DNA from: Apostichopus japonicus
Taxonomy: Eukaryota; Echinodermata; Holothuroidea; Aspidochirotida; Stichopodidae
Direction: 5' to 3'
DNA length: 64,000 nucleotides
NCBI RefSeq assembly: GCF_037975245.1
Contig: NC_092568.1
Span: 35,440,501-35,504,500 of the forward strand
Shown here: piece by piece, positions 23,349 to 38,180 of the stretch
Numbering within the stretch: the stretch's first letter is position 1
Layout: every line of letters begins with the position of its first letter
The notes under the pieces: model-generated
Database searches by the model: none
What the model was told of the DNA's origin: nothing
Seen by the model: only the letters and a program-made list of their open reading frames with translations
Program-made: the position numbers and the translations under genes

Positions 23349-26339
23349 TGACATTTTATGCAATGAATTTTCCAATCTGGTATCAGATTTATCTCTTGTC
23401 TGGTTTCCAACTTAGTATAACATATCGTGAACATCCAATTTCATTTTTCTCTTCTGTTTTCAATACATAAATTTGGTGTACTTGTAGATTTAATTTAACT
23501 GTGGTAATAAGTCACATACCGTTTTCATAAAACACGTTGATGAAAGATATGGTCCCTGTTTCTTTGGAAAGCTGGTCGTAAAACCTGAAAATCTGAGGAT
23601 CCCTCGGCGGCTATAATCCCGTAAGTTTTCCTTCTTTTATTATGATTTATGACCAGAATTTATGAGTTCAAATTGAGTCACAACATGAAAACAAACAAAC
23701 TTTTCACCGTCACAGGATTGTAATTGATGACTGGCAGGTCAAAGGTCAGCAATGATGTTGCATAATTCATGTCCAACTGCGCGAATGTAAAACAAGGACG
23801 ATCCTGTGCCGGTTACTTGAAGAAGAAGCGACGGCAGGTTTTACGAGGCGGGTACTATAAGGTAGGAGCAAAAAGGTTACAACTTATGAGATCATAAAGC
23901 CGTTAATAAACGTTAAGTCGTAAAAATGTCTTTTCTATATAAAAGTCGAAAAATGTTGACGAAATTGAATCGTGGTGACAAAGTCCCGACACTCGTTAGA
24001 GAACGATGAAAATATTTGCTTCCAATTTTTACCTGTTCTATCAACAATGTCGTAAATTTTCAGACTGTTAAAGTTGGACGAAAGAAAAGATATGACGGTT
24101 TTTTACAAATTTATAAATAAAAAAAATGACGTTTTTCGTCTCAGATAACCTACTTTCTTTTCAGACTAAAGAAGAAGAAAAAAATGTGAAATATGATAAA
24201 ATATCGTTTTCTTTTATGCTTGTTTTGGCCTTTGGTCTGTTTAAAGCAGTTGCGTGGCATTTCAAAACTATATTCCACTTTCTGTATACTGGATACATAA
24301 GCGTATATATATTACAGTGGTTTATATACGTGCAATGAATTTTGGTTATATACGTGCAATGAATTTGTATTTTCCCTTCTACTTCTATTCTCCTCCAGAA
24401 ATATGCATATAGTTAGTAAAATAACCATAACAGTTCATAGCATTATATACCAATGAACAACTTCATCAACCCTGACACTTACATGCTAAGCTTTTATGCT
24501 AGGCTATATAGGTATAGTAAGCCTAACATGAAAGTGCGATTGGTATAGGTCTAAGGCCTAAGTGGTGTTCATGCTGGGTTTTTGGACAAAGCATAGTTAA
24601 ATGATTTCTAAATATTTGAAACATCCCTATCGTGATATCAACGCAAAGAAGAAATAATATTATTTTTTTATATGCTCAAACACGTTTGCATTTATTATTA
24701 AATATTCTCAATAAGTTTGCTTTAAGTTTGTGTTTGATATTTTCATTTCGTTCCGCTCTCCTTCAGAAGACATTTTCGATTGATTTACGTGGACATTTAG
24801 TAACACTTTGCAAATCAAACTTTTGATGAAGTTTCATCACTCCGTTATACATGGATGGGTGTGGCCGATAACATAAATAACGATATGCTAGATGTCAAAC
24901 TTAAAATCTAACTATGGATTAGTAATTTTGTTTTTCTTTCCTGTTTATCGGTTTTTGGACTACAATGTTTGGGTAAAATGTCAAAATATATGGAATACAA
25001 CTTATTAAAAAAAAAGCATGCACCCATAGTCGTATACACATTTCTCAAAGGGGAAGGAAGATACCTCCACCCCATAGACCACCCCCCCCCCCCCCAAACC
25101 ACATCAGCCCGCTACTGCAACGTCACCACTAAAGACGATGAAGGTGAAAACTTGGGGCCACCAAGCAAAGACAGTTTGAAAGTCAGGGCTCTAAAGTATA
25201 GCTTTTTATAATTTGATATAACCAAGTGCAGCATGTCGTCGTCTTAGCAACAACGAAGCATCAGTAAACTTTGAGGACTATATAATACAGGTCTTGTAAA
25301 CCAAACACAGTGATCCAACTACAGGCTTCACAGCTTAATCTGTTGGTTGTGAATTTGTGATATCAAATAGTTGTTTTTAATTTCAATTTACTTGGGATGA
25401 GTGTATTGTGGCAATAGTGTTTGAGTTATGTACAAGGAGTACATAAACCAAAAACTAACATTGAAAACGTTCCGAAAATAAATTCACATGTGTGATGTGA
25501 TGTTATTATATATTGGTATGGTCACATGACTTATCAACCTGAAACAATGACTTCTAATTACATCAATTAGTCAGAGACAGTTGGATGTTTTCACATGGCT
25601 CACATCAAAAACTACACACAAACAATGTTAAAAGTTTTAAAGAAAGAAAAAAAAGAAAAGCAAACGCAGAAACGGAACAACGTGCACTTATATTTTAAAT
25701 TTTAGACAACTTCCTTTAACTGAGAAGTAAGTCACACCTTATGACAAACAATTATAACTAATTGTTAAGCGACCAATTCCCCTTTAATATTGTCTTCTGT
25801 TATCGTAATCAACTTCCCTTTAAAAGTGGTTCAAAGAAACAATCTCCTAGCTTTGTGACCTCAGACAATCTCACTCCTCGCCAGCCACCAGGCACCTCCC
25901 CCTATCCCCTCCCCACCACACTCCACGCCCCTCCGGAAAATGCAATATAGACTGAATATGTATAGGCCTATTCCGTGTACGCCATTAGACACTCCTATTA
26001 TGTTCAAAAGGAGTCAGCTGCTCGGTAGCGTAACTAGGCCGTTGCCGTTGCCAAGGGTCGAAAAGTATTACCACCAATTGACTGAAGTCACGTTTTAAGA
26101 TCAGAAGGCTTCATTCATTTTCTCATGTCCTGTCTTAAAAACTCTTCAGTACAGACTCACCATAATGTGAATTTAAACAGAACCCTATCCTCAATAGGGG
26201 AAAACTAAAAACTAAAAAAAAATTCTCACCCAAGTCCAATCATATGGTTTGTGCTTCAGTGTATGTGGACTCTCCTTTTGAGGACCCCATGTTGTATAAC
26301 TAAACCGTGGTCTGGTGGCTATACTTGTTACGCTACTGT
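23349..26339. other. Intergenic, no gene recognised
   Basis: AT-rich sequence with a short direct repeat TTATATACGTGCAATGAATT near 24321 and 24348 and a poly-C run at about 25082-25095. TAGGCCTA is near 25963. No supportable exon. Confidence 0.45.
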
Positions 26340-26512
26340 ATCAAGAGTCCATATCAGACTCGTAGTGAGTCCGTACTCGTAGTACCCGGATTCTCTACTC
26401 GTCGTAGTCCTCGCCCTCATCCATTTGTACTCGTTATTGTACTCGAACCATTAATGAAATCTAGTAAATACACTATACTCATTCGCGCTTCGAGTCTTAA
26501 TCTCACTCGTAC
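26340..26512. repeat. Cluster of ACTCGTA/TACTCG words
   Basis: TACTCG, ACTCGTA and CTCGTAGT-like words occur repeatedly in about 170 bp, next to a long TA array. Similar clusters lie near 9405-9465, 40865-40975, 43380-43560 and 48800-48860. It is a degenerate simple-repeat family. Confidence 0.6.
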
Positions 26513-26658
<146 letters not shown>

Positions 26659-27066
26659 GTGTACTTATGACTTCGGCATACACATGTCATTGGGTACTCG
26701 AAATCATTATTTTGTACTCGTGCTATACGAGTCCTTTACATAGTCATGTCTTTTCCAAAATGTGATTTAGTCCGCCAGGTTCATCGAACTGTCGTGGTAC
26801 ATTTTTCGTGCTGATAGAGACACAGCAGTAGGGAAGGATGAAACAGATTTTCATTTATTTCAACAACGAGGAAATAAGTTCCTTCCTTTGAAATCCCTAT
26901 CAATTGATTTCTTCCACTTTTCTCAACTTGTCGATATAAAAGATGAGACTTTTTTTCATTAAATTTTTTTACTCACCTTTTTTTTACACTTTTTTAAGAC
27001 TGTTCGGCTCGTACAATATATATCATATCATAAGCCTACAACAGGCATTCATGATAATGTATGTAT

Positions 27067-28544
<1,478 letters not shown>

Positions 28545-29810
28545 GGTTTCCAGACTTTGACCTCTGTTGACTTCAAATGACCTTCAGTTAGCATCATATT
28601 TGGACAATAAATATCACTAAATGTACTTGTTGAAATAACAAGCACTATTAAGGGCAACTGTAATGGGATACGATCGGTTCTGTGTCGAAAAAAAAAACAG
28701 CATCTTAATCCTCTACCAATTACGTATCGTGAGAGCATGGATATATACCAAGATAGCGAGAGCAATGAAATATTACCTGACATGGTGTAAACTCTCAGGA
28801 ATTACTAATTAGGTGTACAAATCATTCTCAATTTTCATAACAACAATATCAGTTCAGGTCTGACTAATTATGTGCTTTTCTGTACACCATGTCCTTGCAC
28901 AAAATGTGATGCTGAAACTAAAGCTTATAACTGACCACATCCCAAACTAGGAAGAAAGTTTTTCAGGGATTGAATTCTGCTAGCCTTTAACAACCATTGA
29001 CATAAAAGCAAATTAGAATTCTCAACCTGAATATAAAATTATCCAGCTACAGTGCTGCTTTTAATGTATTTATAATTTCCCCATTGCTAACCTCAAATGA
29101 CCCTTGACCTTCACAACGAATTACTATGCTCATGTTCTCATCTATATAGGAAAGTCATATGCCAAAATGACATCTGATGAAACTGCCTATCATTATGATG
29201 CCATGTTAAAACATTTCCAGAGTGTAACCTCTGCTGAACCCAAATGAACTGTACGCTCCACCAAAAACAATAGGGTTCTTGTACTCATTATAGAGAAGCC
29301 ATATTCATACATACCAGCTACTGCAGTTTTCTATCTGGAAATATCGTATTTACATAGTGTTAAAGTTTTGACACCTGGTGACCTTAAATGAACTCTGACC
29401 TACATCAAACTGTGTACAAAGTATACAATGCAAAAAGCTACCACACCTTTTGATATCTTTTTTGACCTGCTGAACCTAAATGACTTTTGATATCCATGAA
29501 AAACACTACCGACCGTCTATACACACCAAGTTTGAACTTCCTGCAACTTCGACTTCTTGAGATATTGTGTGAACAATGTTTTCAGACTTTGACCGGGCTG
29601 ACCTCAAATGACCTTTGACCAATACCAATAACAACCCCAAACCAGTTCCACCTAAGGGGAACGTACATACCAACTATGAAATGTACCCAAGTTATCCTTC
29701 TGAAGTTAAAGGTTTTCGAGCAAGTGTCACATACAAACACATCACACACACACATACACACGCCATTACCATCGCATAGATTCCTTTTGCCTCCGGCAAG
29801 GAATCAAAAA
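28545..29810. repeat. Degenerate serial repeat built on TGACCTCAAATGACC
   Basis: Related blocks occur near 28560, 29093, 29236, 29382, 29472 and 29601. Each has a form of GACCTCAAATGACCTTTGACC, often preceded by a TTTCCAGACTTTGACCTCTG-like lead. The series ends with a CA-rich tract and CCATCGCATAGATTCC, then an imperfect hairpin (GATTCCT with AGGAATC, TGCC with GGCA) at about 29778-29802. This looks like a dispersed repeat family with internal duplication. Block spacing is irregular, about 90-150 bp in the later part, and 28620-29050 matches only weakly. Confidence 0.65.
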
Positions 29811-30936
29811 TGAATAATGCTGACTAACAAAACTAGGTCAAAATTTATCTTTACTTTTTATTGTTTTCCCAATTTTTTGGCTGTGTTTTATCTTAGGAAA
29901 ATCTGGGAAACTTCAACCTTTAACCTCAATTTCGAATCGTCATAGTGATCCCAAATTCTATTGATACCAATAAATGGATCTGCCAAATAAACTGACAAAT
30001 TACCCTCTGTCCGAGAAAAGAATAGCAACAAAATATGCATATCTTACACGATGTTATACGTCAATCCAGAGATTAACTTTGCAATAGGGTCCAAAATGGT
30101 TGGGAAGTGGCGTATAGGACAACATCATAAAGTGAGGGTACGGTTGAGTTTGGATGAATTCCCAGACAAACCTTAGCTTTGCAGATGTTAACGTGGCCCA
30201 AATGGGACGTTGAATTTGCCAACTTTTAATCTCCAAATTTCCACAAACTAATCTCCGAATTTATAATTTTTTCAAAATTTCGACTATTTTTTCACACTTT
30301 CGTCTTCTTTTACGGAAATGCGACTTTCTATATCGTAATTTCGCCTAGGTCTCCAATTTCTCCTCTAATTTTTTTTTTTTTTTTTTTGCATATCGAAATC
30401 AAGCTTTCAACTCCAAATTCTGCGTTTCTTTCTCAGAATTTCTCGATTTTTTTTTATGATCAGAAATTGCGACATTTCCGAACTTTCGATTGTTTTATCT
30501 GAAAATGTTGTTATAATGACTATTGTGTCTCACCACTTCCACAATATTATATGATGAATAAACATGATCTTTGATATTTTCCATCCCCAGAGGGAGGGAG
30601 GAAGGAAGGGAGGGGGTGGCTGAGAATAACATGGACCTTCCCCTGTATATTATTTCGGATTATCACGTGGGTGAAGGTACCTTTTCTTATTGCATGCGAA
30701 CTGAAATAAAACTTTGTTAGTGTTCATTTGAGCTGTATTGAAGCCAAGTTCCTTTTACCGACCCAGGAATCTATATACATCGCCGACAATCCCTATAAAA
30801 GGAAATGTCCGCAACGTAAGTATTACCTTTGTAAAGCTTAGCCAAAGCAGTTACTGACAAAATGGTCACTGGTGTCATATTTTGACATCACACGCGTAAT
30901 AACGTCTATGGTGCGCCTAGTGTGCCATAAGTCCTG
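29811..30936. other. Intergenic, T-rich degenerate repeat in the middle
   Basis: 30220-30490 contains many variants of AATTTCGAC/CTCCAAATTTC separated by T runs, including about 20 T's near 30370. The sequence resembles a decayed AT-rich minisatellite. No gene is recognised. Confidence 0.5.
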
Positions 30937-31415
30937 AAATCGACACAGGTCGAAATTAATTGACAGATGTAACTTTCTCGTGCTCTGATTGTATCAAATC
31001 GACGCCTAGTGTGTCCTGAAAATCGTCATATTTCCAAGTAAATTGACATATGTCGGTTTCTCGTGCTCTCATTGGACGACCATTGTCACATGTTGTTTTC
31101 TAGCGCTCTCATTGGAAGAAATCGACATATGTCGAATTAAATTGACATACGCCTATGTCAGTTTCTCGTGCTCTCATTGGAGACCAGTGTCACATGTCAT
31201 TTTGTTGTGCTCTGATTAAGGGATATCGACATATGTCTCATTAAATTGACATATTTCGGTTTTCGTGCTCTTATTGGACGACCAGTGTCACATGTTGTTT
31301 TCTAACGCTCTGATTGGAAGAAATCGACATATGTCGAATTAAATTGACATAGGCCTCTTATTGGACGAGCATTGCATTGTAACGTTATTTTCTAGTGCTC
31401 TGATTGGAATTAATC
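30937..31415. repeat. Satellite-like tandem repeat, about 100-bp unit made of two related halves
   Basis: Copies of ATTGACATATGTCGG followed by TTTCTCGTGCTCTCATTGG recur near 31038, 31141, 31241 and 31342. Alternating half-units read GTGTCACATGTTGTTTTCTA followed by GCGCTCTGATTGGAAG. Each unit carries GACATATGTC-type palindromes and ATTGG (inverted CCAAT) boxes. Copies are 75-90% alike by eye and the edges are diverged. Confidence 0.85.
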
Positions 31416-34400
31416 AACATCCATAAACGCCAGTCAGTCAATGCCCCTTTGATTTTCAGACGTGCAATTTAACAAGTTTGTACATAGCTCACTATAATAT
31501 ATTCATAATGGGCGTTCCCTGGCTATTATAAACAAACCTTTCTGCTTTCAACTCCCTATTTCGATTGGGTGAGAATAGAAACAACGATTTAACCAATGAA
31601 TATTCAGTTTCATATGCTTGAAATAGCTTGATAAGAAACCATTCTATTGATAATACAGTTTCAGTCAACTTTTACCTGAATTTGCTGATAGATACTATAT
31701 AATGATCACAATTTTCGCAATTTTATCATGAGAAGTGAAATTTGAATTTATACAATCACCCCGGACTTAAAATATTTTTCATATAATGACATCCTAACAA
31801 ACGTGTTTCTAATGTTCGATTGTTAATTTCGATTTTGTTTATTTATATTTTTAAAGGAGAGAGGGAGAGATATGATGTTACGCAACCATTCAGTGGTTCC
31901 CGTGGTTACGAATGACGTCAGTTCCAGTGCATTTCTTTACGAAATTCAACCGAGTACAAAATTTATGGGAGAGAATGCTGTTTGCAATACAACTTCTTTC
32001 CCCATAACTTAAAGCACTTTTCTTAAGAAAGTTCGCCCACCCAAATCCCCTCCCACACCCCTTCCCCACCCCTGGTCACTGGCATGTGACATAAACAAAC
32101 AAAGCAGAAAGAAAAGAAAATATCGGTAAACAAGTCCCTGGAGAATCGCCCTCAGGCTCAGTGCCTAAAATATAATATTTATATGTAATTAAATTAATGT
32201 TTATTTTATTGATGCAAAGACCTTTTATTCGCTAAAAGCACGTCATTATTCGAGATTATTGCAGGTGGGGTGAGACTGACATGGAAAATGCCTGGTTTTG
32301 AAATGACATAGAACATGTGCGCATGCCCATCCATGGCATACACACCCCCCAGGAAACCAACGGAAGGGTGTGTCCAGTTAGGTCCAGAAAGGAGACCCTA
32401 TAAAAACACGACATAGTAGTGTAGGCCCGTTTCTATCTTCAAATGGTATGTGTGTGTCTTCCACAATTCACATCAAAATTACAACCTTCATCAAACACTG
32501 TCTGGATATAGGCTTCTTCCGGGAGGACAAGGGCCCCATTCTTATCCATTGCCCTTTGTATGTTGGGAGCGGGTTGGGGGTTGGGGATGCGGGAGGACGG
32601 GGATGCTGATTCGTTAGGGTGCATGTCATCCTAGTCACAAAAGTGGATAATTATCTTTTGTATTGTCGACAAGAACTATTGAGCATGGTAGATCAGCATT
32701 GCAAGTTGAAATTTGAACTGAAATCGGCCGTTGTCAAGGAAGCTCTCTTCAATCCGATCAATCGCTTGTATAGGTTTACTAAAGATACATATGTATATAT
32801 AATAGGGCGGGTACTACTACTAATTACAACCTTAGCATGCAACCAATTGTGTGGTAAAACACTCAATAAGAAGGGAACAATTACAAATGATTAAGTGTGA
32901 TACAACATATATTTAAGTCTCTCCTTTTATTATCTATTTACAAACATCTATTTACAAAGTGGATACTCTGAAGCGTAAAAACCCCAAAGAAAAGTTCTTT
33001 TTTTTTTTTACAACTTTCTTCATTGACGTTAGACTTATAAAGTGGTCAATTTGGCAATCTTACACATGTAAAACTCTTCTACTTGAAGCAAGTTTAAACT
33101 CTTTCTTTTCTTTGACCAAGCAACAAAAGGGAACCCTTAGGCTTAATAATTAAGGATTACACTAAATCGATAAGAATTACAAACCCTTAATGCCAAAGTT
33201 TTAAACCTGGCATTTACTATAAAGAGAAGAATATATAAGCTATAGGGGAAAGACGCCTATGAGTGTTTTGGCGTATATGAAATACTCCCGTGGTATAACC
33301 AACATGCCTCCGGGAATCGTGTAACCGATCATACTAATGATCGTTTTAACATTCAGTTACTACATTCCTTAATCAATTTTATGTCATGTACTATATCTGT
33401 CTTGGACAGTATAGGTAAACTTGACAATCCATTGCGAAAAGTCCAGGTTACTATCATGTAGAATTCATCAAATAAAATTCACCATCAACGCATTAATTAA
33501 TACACACATATATAGAAGCCCATTCACCCCTGTCACTCATGGGTTGGATGGGAGGAGTTGGTGGGGGGGGGGGGGACATGACCTGTAAAAATATCGAATT
33601 ATTAGGGCTTCTTTTCTTAACCCTTTCCCAATAGTGCTTCCCATCTTTTGATTATAAGCTAGGTAAACATGCATGTCCTCAAACAATCATATTCTAACAT
33701 TTAAGTCAGGAAATATTTCTTTAATTTTATATGAATTATGAAACGCAAAATTTATGCGAAATTTAAAACCTTTAATCTCATATACGGTAGGTTCTCATAT
33801 TTGAATTGACTGAAGTAATTCAAAATAAAAACATTTAACCGTTTCAATCTGCAACCCCCAAATTGGGTGCGTTTAAAACGTGGATGATTTACAAAACTTA
33901 ACCGGAAATAACATTTTTCGAATATATCGAAAAAATGTGGAAAATAGTGGGACATCAAGGTATGTTATATATCCCCCTATACTAAAACATTACATTAAAA
34001 AATATATGAAAATAATGTAACTTTATAAAACCAAGTTGATTTCATTCAGTTAAACATTTAACAATAAAATAAACCCAATGAAATATATTCATCACATTTC
34101 TTGACATTACAGAAAATTTGTCACAAAACTTTCGTCTGGTATAAACAAAGAACTAAATAAACACATTAATAATTTAGTTTCTTTTGTATTTCAAAGGGTG
34201 CACCGGAATATTTAAACTTCGCTCCTTCCTTACCCTTACATATTATAACATATATAATTAAAAGCTCTTTTAATGGAAGATGGCAAGAAAGTACCTTGTT
34301 TTAATTAGAAAAATTTGTCATATATTATTAAACAAAATAATAACTAAATGATTCAAAACGCTCCGTCATACTTCCCGCTGATATTATTACAATTTTTTCT

Positions 34401-36671
34401 TTATTTATTTTTTCGTTCTAATTTTTTTGTTCCTTGGTAATAAGATTGTCAAGGTTTGCAATTCTTGAAATTTGTGATGTACAAATTTCTTGATTTAAAA
34501 AATTTGTTACAATAATGAAAGTCTATTAAAAGACACCAAATATGTCACTTGCGCGTTTTGGGGAAATGGAAAAGTTTGAACATAAAATTCTTATTATCTA
34601 TTAGCCTAACAAAAGTAATGAAATTCTCAATTAACAGAACAATAAAGTGATTTGTTCTAAAGTCAACTTACATATTAAGAAGACTTTAGAGTTCTTGGAA
34701 ACCATAAATACATTTATCTTGGGGTTTGTGGAAGCAAAAAGTATACGGAATCGTTTTAAAATGATTATAAAAGGAAAAAAAAAAGATTTTCATGGTGAAA
34801 TCTAAACAATTAAGCACAGGGATTCTTCACATGAAAGAATATTCGGTGTTCAAAAATTTTAAGTAAATATTGTTATAGCAAAAATACATTTTTTTAAATT
34901 TCAATTGTACCATTTAAGACTAAACAACCACAATTTTAATCGTAACGTATCCAAACTATATAGTCAAATGGTTAACAGTTTCAAAATGCTTGTCTTACAT
35001 GACAAACAATAACTTATACAAAGATATTAAATATCACATAATGACCACATTCGGTATCAAGAGAGGTTAGCAAAGTTTTGAAGAGAATTTTTGTTATAAA
35101 TAATTCTCGTTTGACTTTTATGAACAGATCTTCATCAAATTTGATCGATTTTAAGTATAATCAATGACGAATAAAATTACTGATCAATTTCGATAAGTTC
35201 ATCCCAATTTTTGATAACAATCAAAAAATCAATTTCTTCAGAGACATCTCAGACATTCAGCTTACTTCAGAGACATCCCTTGTTGGGTACCAAGGGAACT
35301 TTCAAAATTCAAACTTTTTAACTGCGCGTGCCGCTACTTTGAAATTTTGAATTAACAATTTAGTGATTTTGATGTAGTTGCTGGTTTGTTCTCCTTTGTG
35401 TAAATTATTTACTTAATCGACTCAAATCAACCACTCGGAATAAAAATAAACACACATAGAAAAACCCTTCACCTCCCCCAAATAAAACCCTTAACCTCCC
35501 CACCCCCCCCCCCCAAAAAAAAATATAATAATAAATGGGAAAATGGCAAAGAAAAATAAGAATTACTTAGCATTGAGAAACTCGACTGGCAAAAAATAAT
35601 ATTGTTTCATTGTTTGGTAACAAACTGATTGTCTTGTTTTAAAAACTTTTATTGCACAAAGTTATAGTATTGTTTTGCCGGGCTTCTCGGTCTATCCAAG
35701 TCACAAGTTCAAACCAAGAATTATACTTTTTTTGTAAATTTATTTTACGCTGTATATAATTGAACTATTTCTGTCTGTCAAACTGTCAATCTATCTTCAA
35801 GCAAAACCGCAGAATTTTTTTTTTTTGAAATAAAACCCCTATACCCCAAACTTCTTTGAAAAACCAGAAAAGTTCTCTTTTCTTATCAATTTTGAATTTG
35901 GTAAAAATTAGAATGCGTTCTCTCTCATTTCGTGGGGAAAACGGAGAATTTTTCTTGTTCTGTAATCGCAGAGGATTTTTGCGTAAAGATTCCAAGGAGG
36001 AATAACTTTTTTTCGGAACCTTATGAGGTAATAATTTTGTGGTTTTCACCCCCCCCCCTCCCACCACCCCCTTACTTCTGAAGCGGGCTCACAGATATTT
36101 TACAATCTTGTTAACATTCACGGCTATGCGCATGCTGTGACCTACTTTCGTTTCTACTTTTATTTGTTACCTTCGAAGAATATCCAGTAAACCGACGAAA
36201 AGAAAAAACTCGAAATTTTATAAAGTCCCCCAGGCATCTCCAGTATATATGCATTGCCGTTTGAATAATTATGTAAATAAAGATAAGGTTGTTACCTTTC
36301 ACTTAACTTTGTGACCTATTTCTGTATACGATAAAATAAACACAGTGTGTGTTAACTTCACATAGCAAGCTGTCCTATAAAGAAAAGCATCATATGCATG
36401 CATAGCTGTTATATAATTGTTCACAATTTAAGTGTTAATTGCTCTAATGCTTGGTAGAAAAACTTCGTGTAAATGTATGGTAGTGGGAACGCGAAAATTA
36501 AAGAAACAATTATGATTTTCTTTGTGAATTAAAACCAAAGGTAATAAACGAGTTGATAATTTAATTTACAAATATTATCGCTCTCGCTATTTGCAAACAT
36601 TTTCTTACAAGATTGTCATAATGTTTTTACTCTGAGATTGAAAGTTTTTTTCTTCTTCAAAAATGAAATGA
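31416..36671. other. Intergenic, very AT-rich, no gene recognised
   Basis: This long stretch lies 3' of FoxG, mostly of very low complexity (33600-35700 especially). Poly-G is near 33562 and poly-C near 35504 and 36050. Short open frames show no domain. It could hold distal regulatory DNA or 3' UTR sequence if FoxG uses a more distant poly(A) site. Confidence 0.45.
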
Positions 36672-36677
36672 TTTATT
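36672..36677 (-). terminator. Candidate poly(A) signal for FoxG
   Basis: AATAAA on the minus strand, about 135 nt beyond the FoxG stop codon. It is a canonical hexamer, but such words are common in AT-rich DNA, so its use is inferred from position only. Confidence 0.4.
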
Positions 36678-36809
36678 ACAACTACGATAATAATAATAAT
36701 AATAATATTATATCTATCTACATAATTATTTTTGCTTACGATCTTACTGAAGGTAATGAGTCCAAAACTTGATACCTATTAAAAGTTTCTCTTTAGATAG
36801 CAATCGCAT

Positions 36810-38180
36810 CTATTTACCTGGAATGATGGTTGGTTGCGGCGATGTCCTCAAATTCACAGGTACCGATGATGTCGGCGGGAAATACGGTGCGAAGCTTGGA
36901 TGCAAGGACCTGTAGATATCATGGTAGGCTGCGGCGAGAGAGGTTGGAGGATGGTGTACCGGTGATGACGGGTTGTGGGAATGTGACACGGGGAAGCAGC
37001 AAGGGGGGCTATCTCTCGAGGATGTCAACGATGCTGGTACGCTCTGCACAGCTGACACTCCTGCGCTACAGAAGACACAACGGCAACCAGGAACACAAAC
37101 ATCACGGCGCAACGCCGCTTCTCTACCGAGGAGGCGTTCCATGCTAAAACTACTCTGGCTTGATAAAGATTTCGGAATCGCTGCTCCAAACGCTAAACTT
37201 TCTGGAGATGCAGGATGGCGGTCCGAGTCCAACCGATGATGCGGAAGAAGAGCTGGAGGTGGGTAGTGGGCATAGGGGAGGATGGAAGGGGGCCAAAATA
37301 AGGGGTAAGCCCGATCCGTCCTCACTGGAAACGGGTAGCCATGATGCATGAAACCGGGAACGCCTCGTTTCAGATGGGCTAGACGATGGTTCCGAGAGGC
37401 AGTGGTAGACCGCCTCCTCAATTTCCCCGTCGTTCCACCGATGAAGACGTCGTCACTGCTAGGGTCCAGCATCCAGTAGTTCCCCTTACCGGGGTCGTCA
37501 TAGTGCCGGGGGACCTTCACGAAGCATTTGTTCAGACTTAAATTGTGTCGTATAGAGTTCTGCCAGCCCTGTTTGTTCTCGCGGTAATATGGGAAATTTT
37601 GCATGATATACTCATATATACCGTTCAATGTCAGTCTCTTCTCCGGACTCGATCGAATCGCCATCATAATTAAGGCATTGTAACTGAAAGGTGGTTTCTC
37701 TCCGAATTTATTTCTCGGTACAGTATTAGTTTGGCTTTCCTCTTTCTTGCCTTCCTTTTTACTATCGGTTTCATCCGTTTTCCTATCTGATAGTCCAGTC
37801 TTTTCGTCCTCCTCTTCACCAGAATCTGAAATTTTCACCACATTGTCTTCATCATCTTCTACCCCCACCTCATCATCATCATCTTCCTCTAATGATTCCG
37901 ACGATTTTATCAAACTTTTGCTGCATTTTTGCTGATGTGATTTGAAGTGAGTTTTTTCTCCTGCTAATTCTCTTTTCTCTTTTTCTGCTTCGTCTTTCTC
38001 GAGTTTGATGTCGTTGACAGTTGCAAATTCTAGTCGAGATGTAATCTTCCCTCCTCCTCGGTTACTACCACATTTAGTATCAGCTGACAACATACTCTCT
38101 ACAGTGAAAAAGTGTTTTGGAACTTTTGGAGAAATGTTCCTAGTATCGCTGCCTTCAACCATTGTTAACAGTCTCACCAT
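36810..38180 (-). CDS. foxG: Forkhead box G (BF-1/sloppy-paired class) transcription factor
   Basis: This 456-residue protein is a nuclear DNA-binding regulator. In bilaterians FoxG acts in anterior and neural patterning, mainly as a repressor. The forkhead domain spans about 160-256, from [15 protein letters not shown], through the recognition helix [15 protein letters not shown] (206-220), to the FoxG-diagnostic wing [16 protein letters not shown]. An eh1-like motif FTVESML is at 25-31 and a second, FSMERLL, at 345-351; both are Groucho/TLE-binding types. An acidic tract is at 98-126, a Cys cluster at 362-371, and the C-terminus is rich in Pro, Ser and His. The start is supported by an in-frame TAA at 38232-38234 and a good Kozak context (A at -3, G at +4). 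A second good ATG is at codon 7. It is a single uninterrupted exon, as in vertebrate FOXG1. The stop codon lies within a splice-donor-like CAG/GTAAAT. Confidence 0.96.
   Translation of the reverse strand: MVRLLTMVEGSDTRNISPKVPKHFFTVESMLSADTKCGSNRGGGKITSRLEFATVNDIKLEKDEAEKEKRELAGEKTHFKSHQQKCSKSLIKSSESLEEDDDDEVGVEDDEDNVVKISDSGEEEDEKTGLSDRKTDETDSKKEGKKEESQTNTVPRNKFGEKPPFSYNALIMMAIRSSPEKRLTLNGIYEYIMQNFPYYRENKQGWQNSIRHNLSLNKCFVKVPRHYDDPGKGNYWMLDPSSDDVFIGGTTGKLRRRSTTASRNHRLAHLKRGVPGFMHHGYPFPVRTDRAYPLFWPPSILPYAHYPPPALLPHHRLDSDRHPASPESLAFGAAIPKSLSSQSSFSMERLLGREAALRRDVCVPGCRCVFCSAGVSAVQSVPASLTSSRDSPPCCFPVSHSHNPSSPVHHPPTSLAAAYHDIYRSLHPSFAPYFPPTSSVPVNLRTSPQPTIIPGK

Noticed and set aside
29160-29185. Second hammerhead-like core (CTGATGAAAC)
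   Set aside because: CTGATGA is present, but no correctly placed GAAA and no complementary stems were found.
36830-37351. Plus-strand open frames opposite FoxG
   Set aside because: They are antisense shadows of the conserved FoxG coding sequence.
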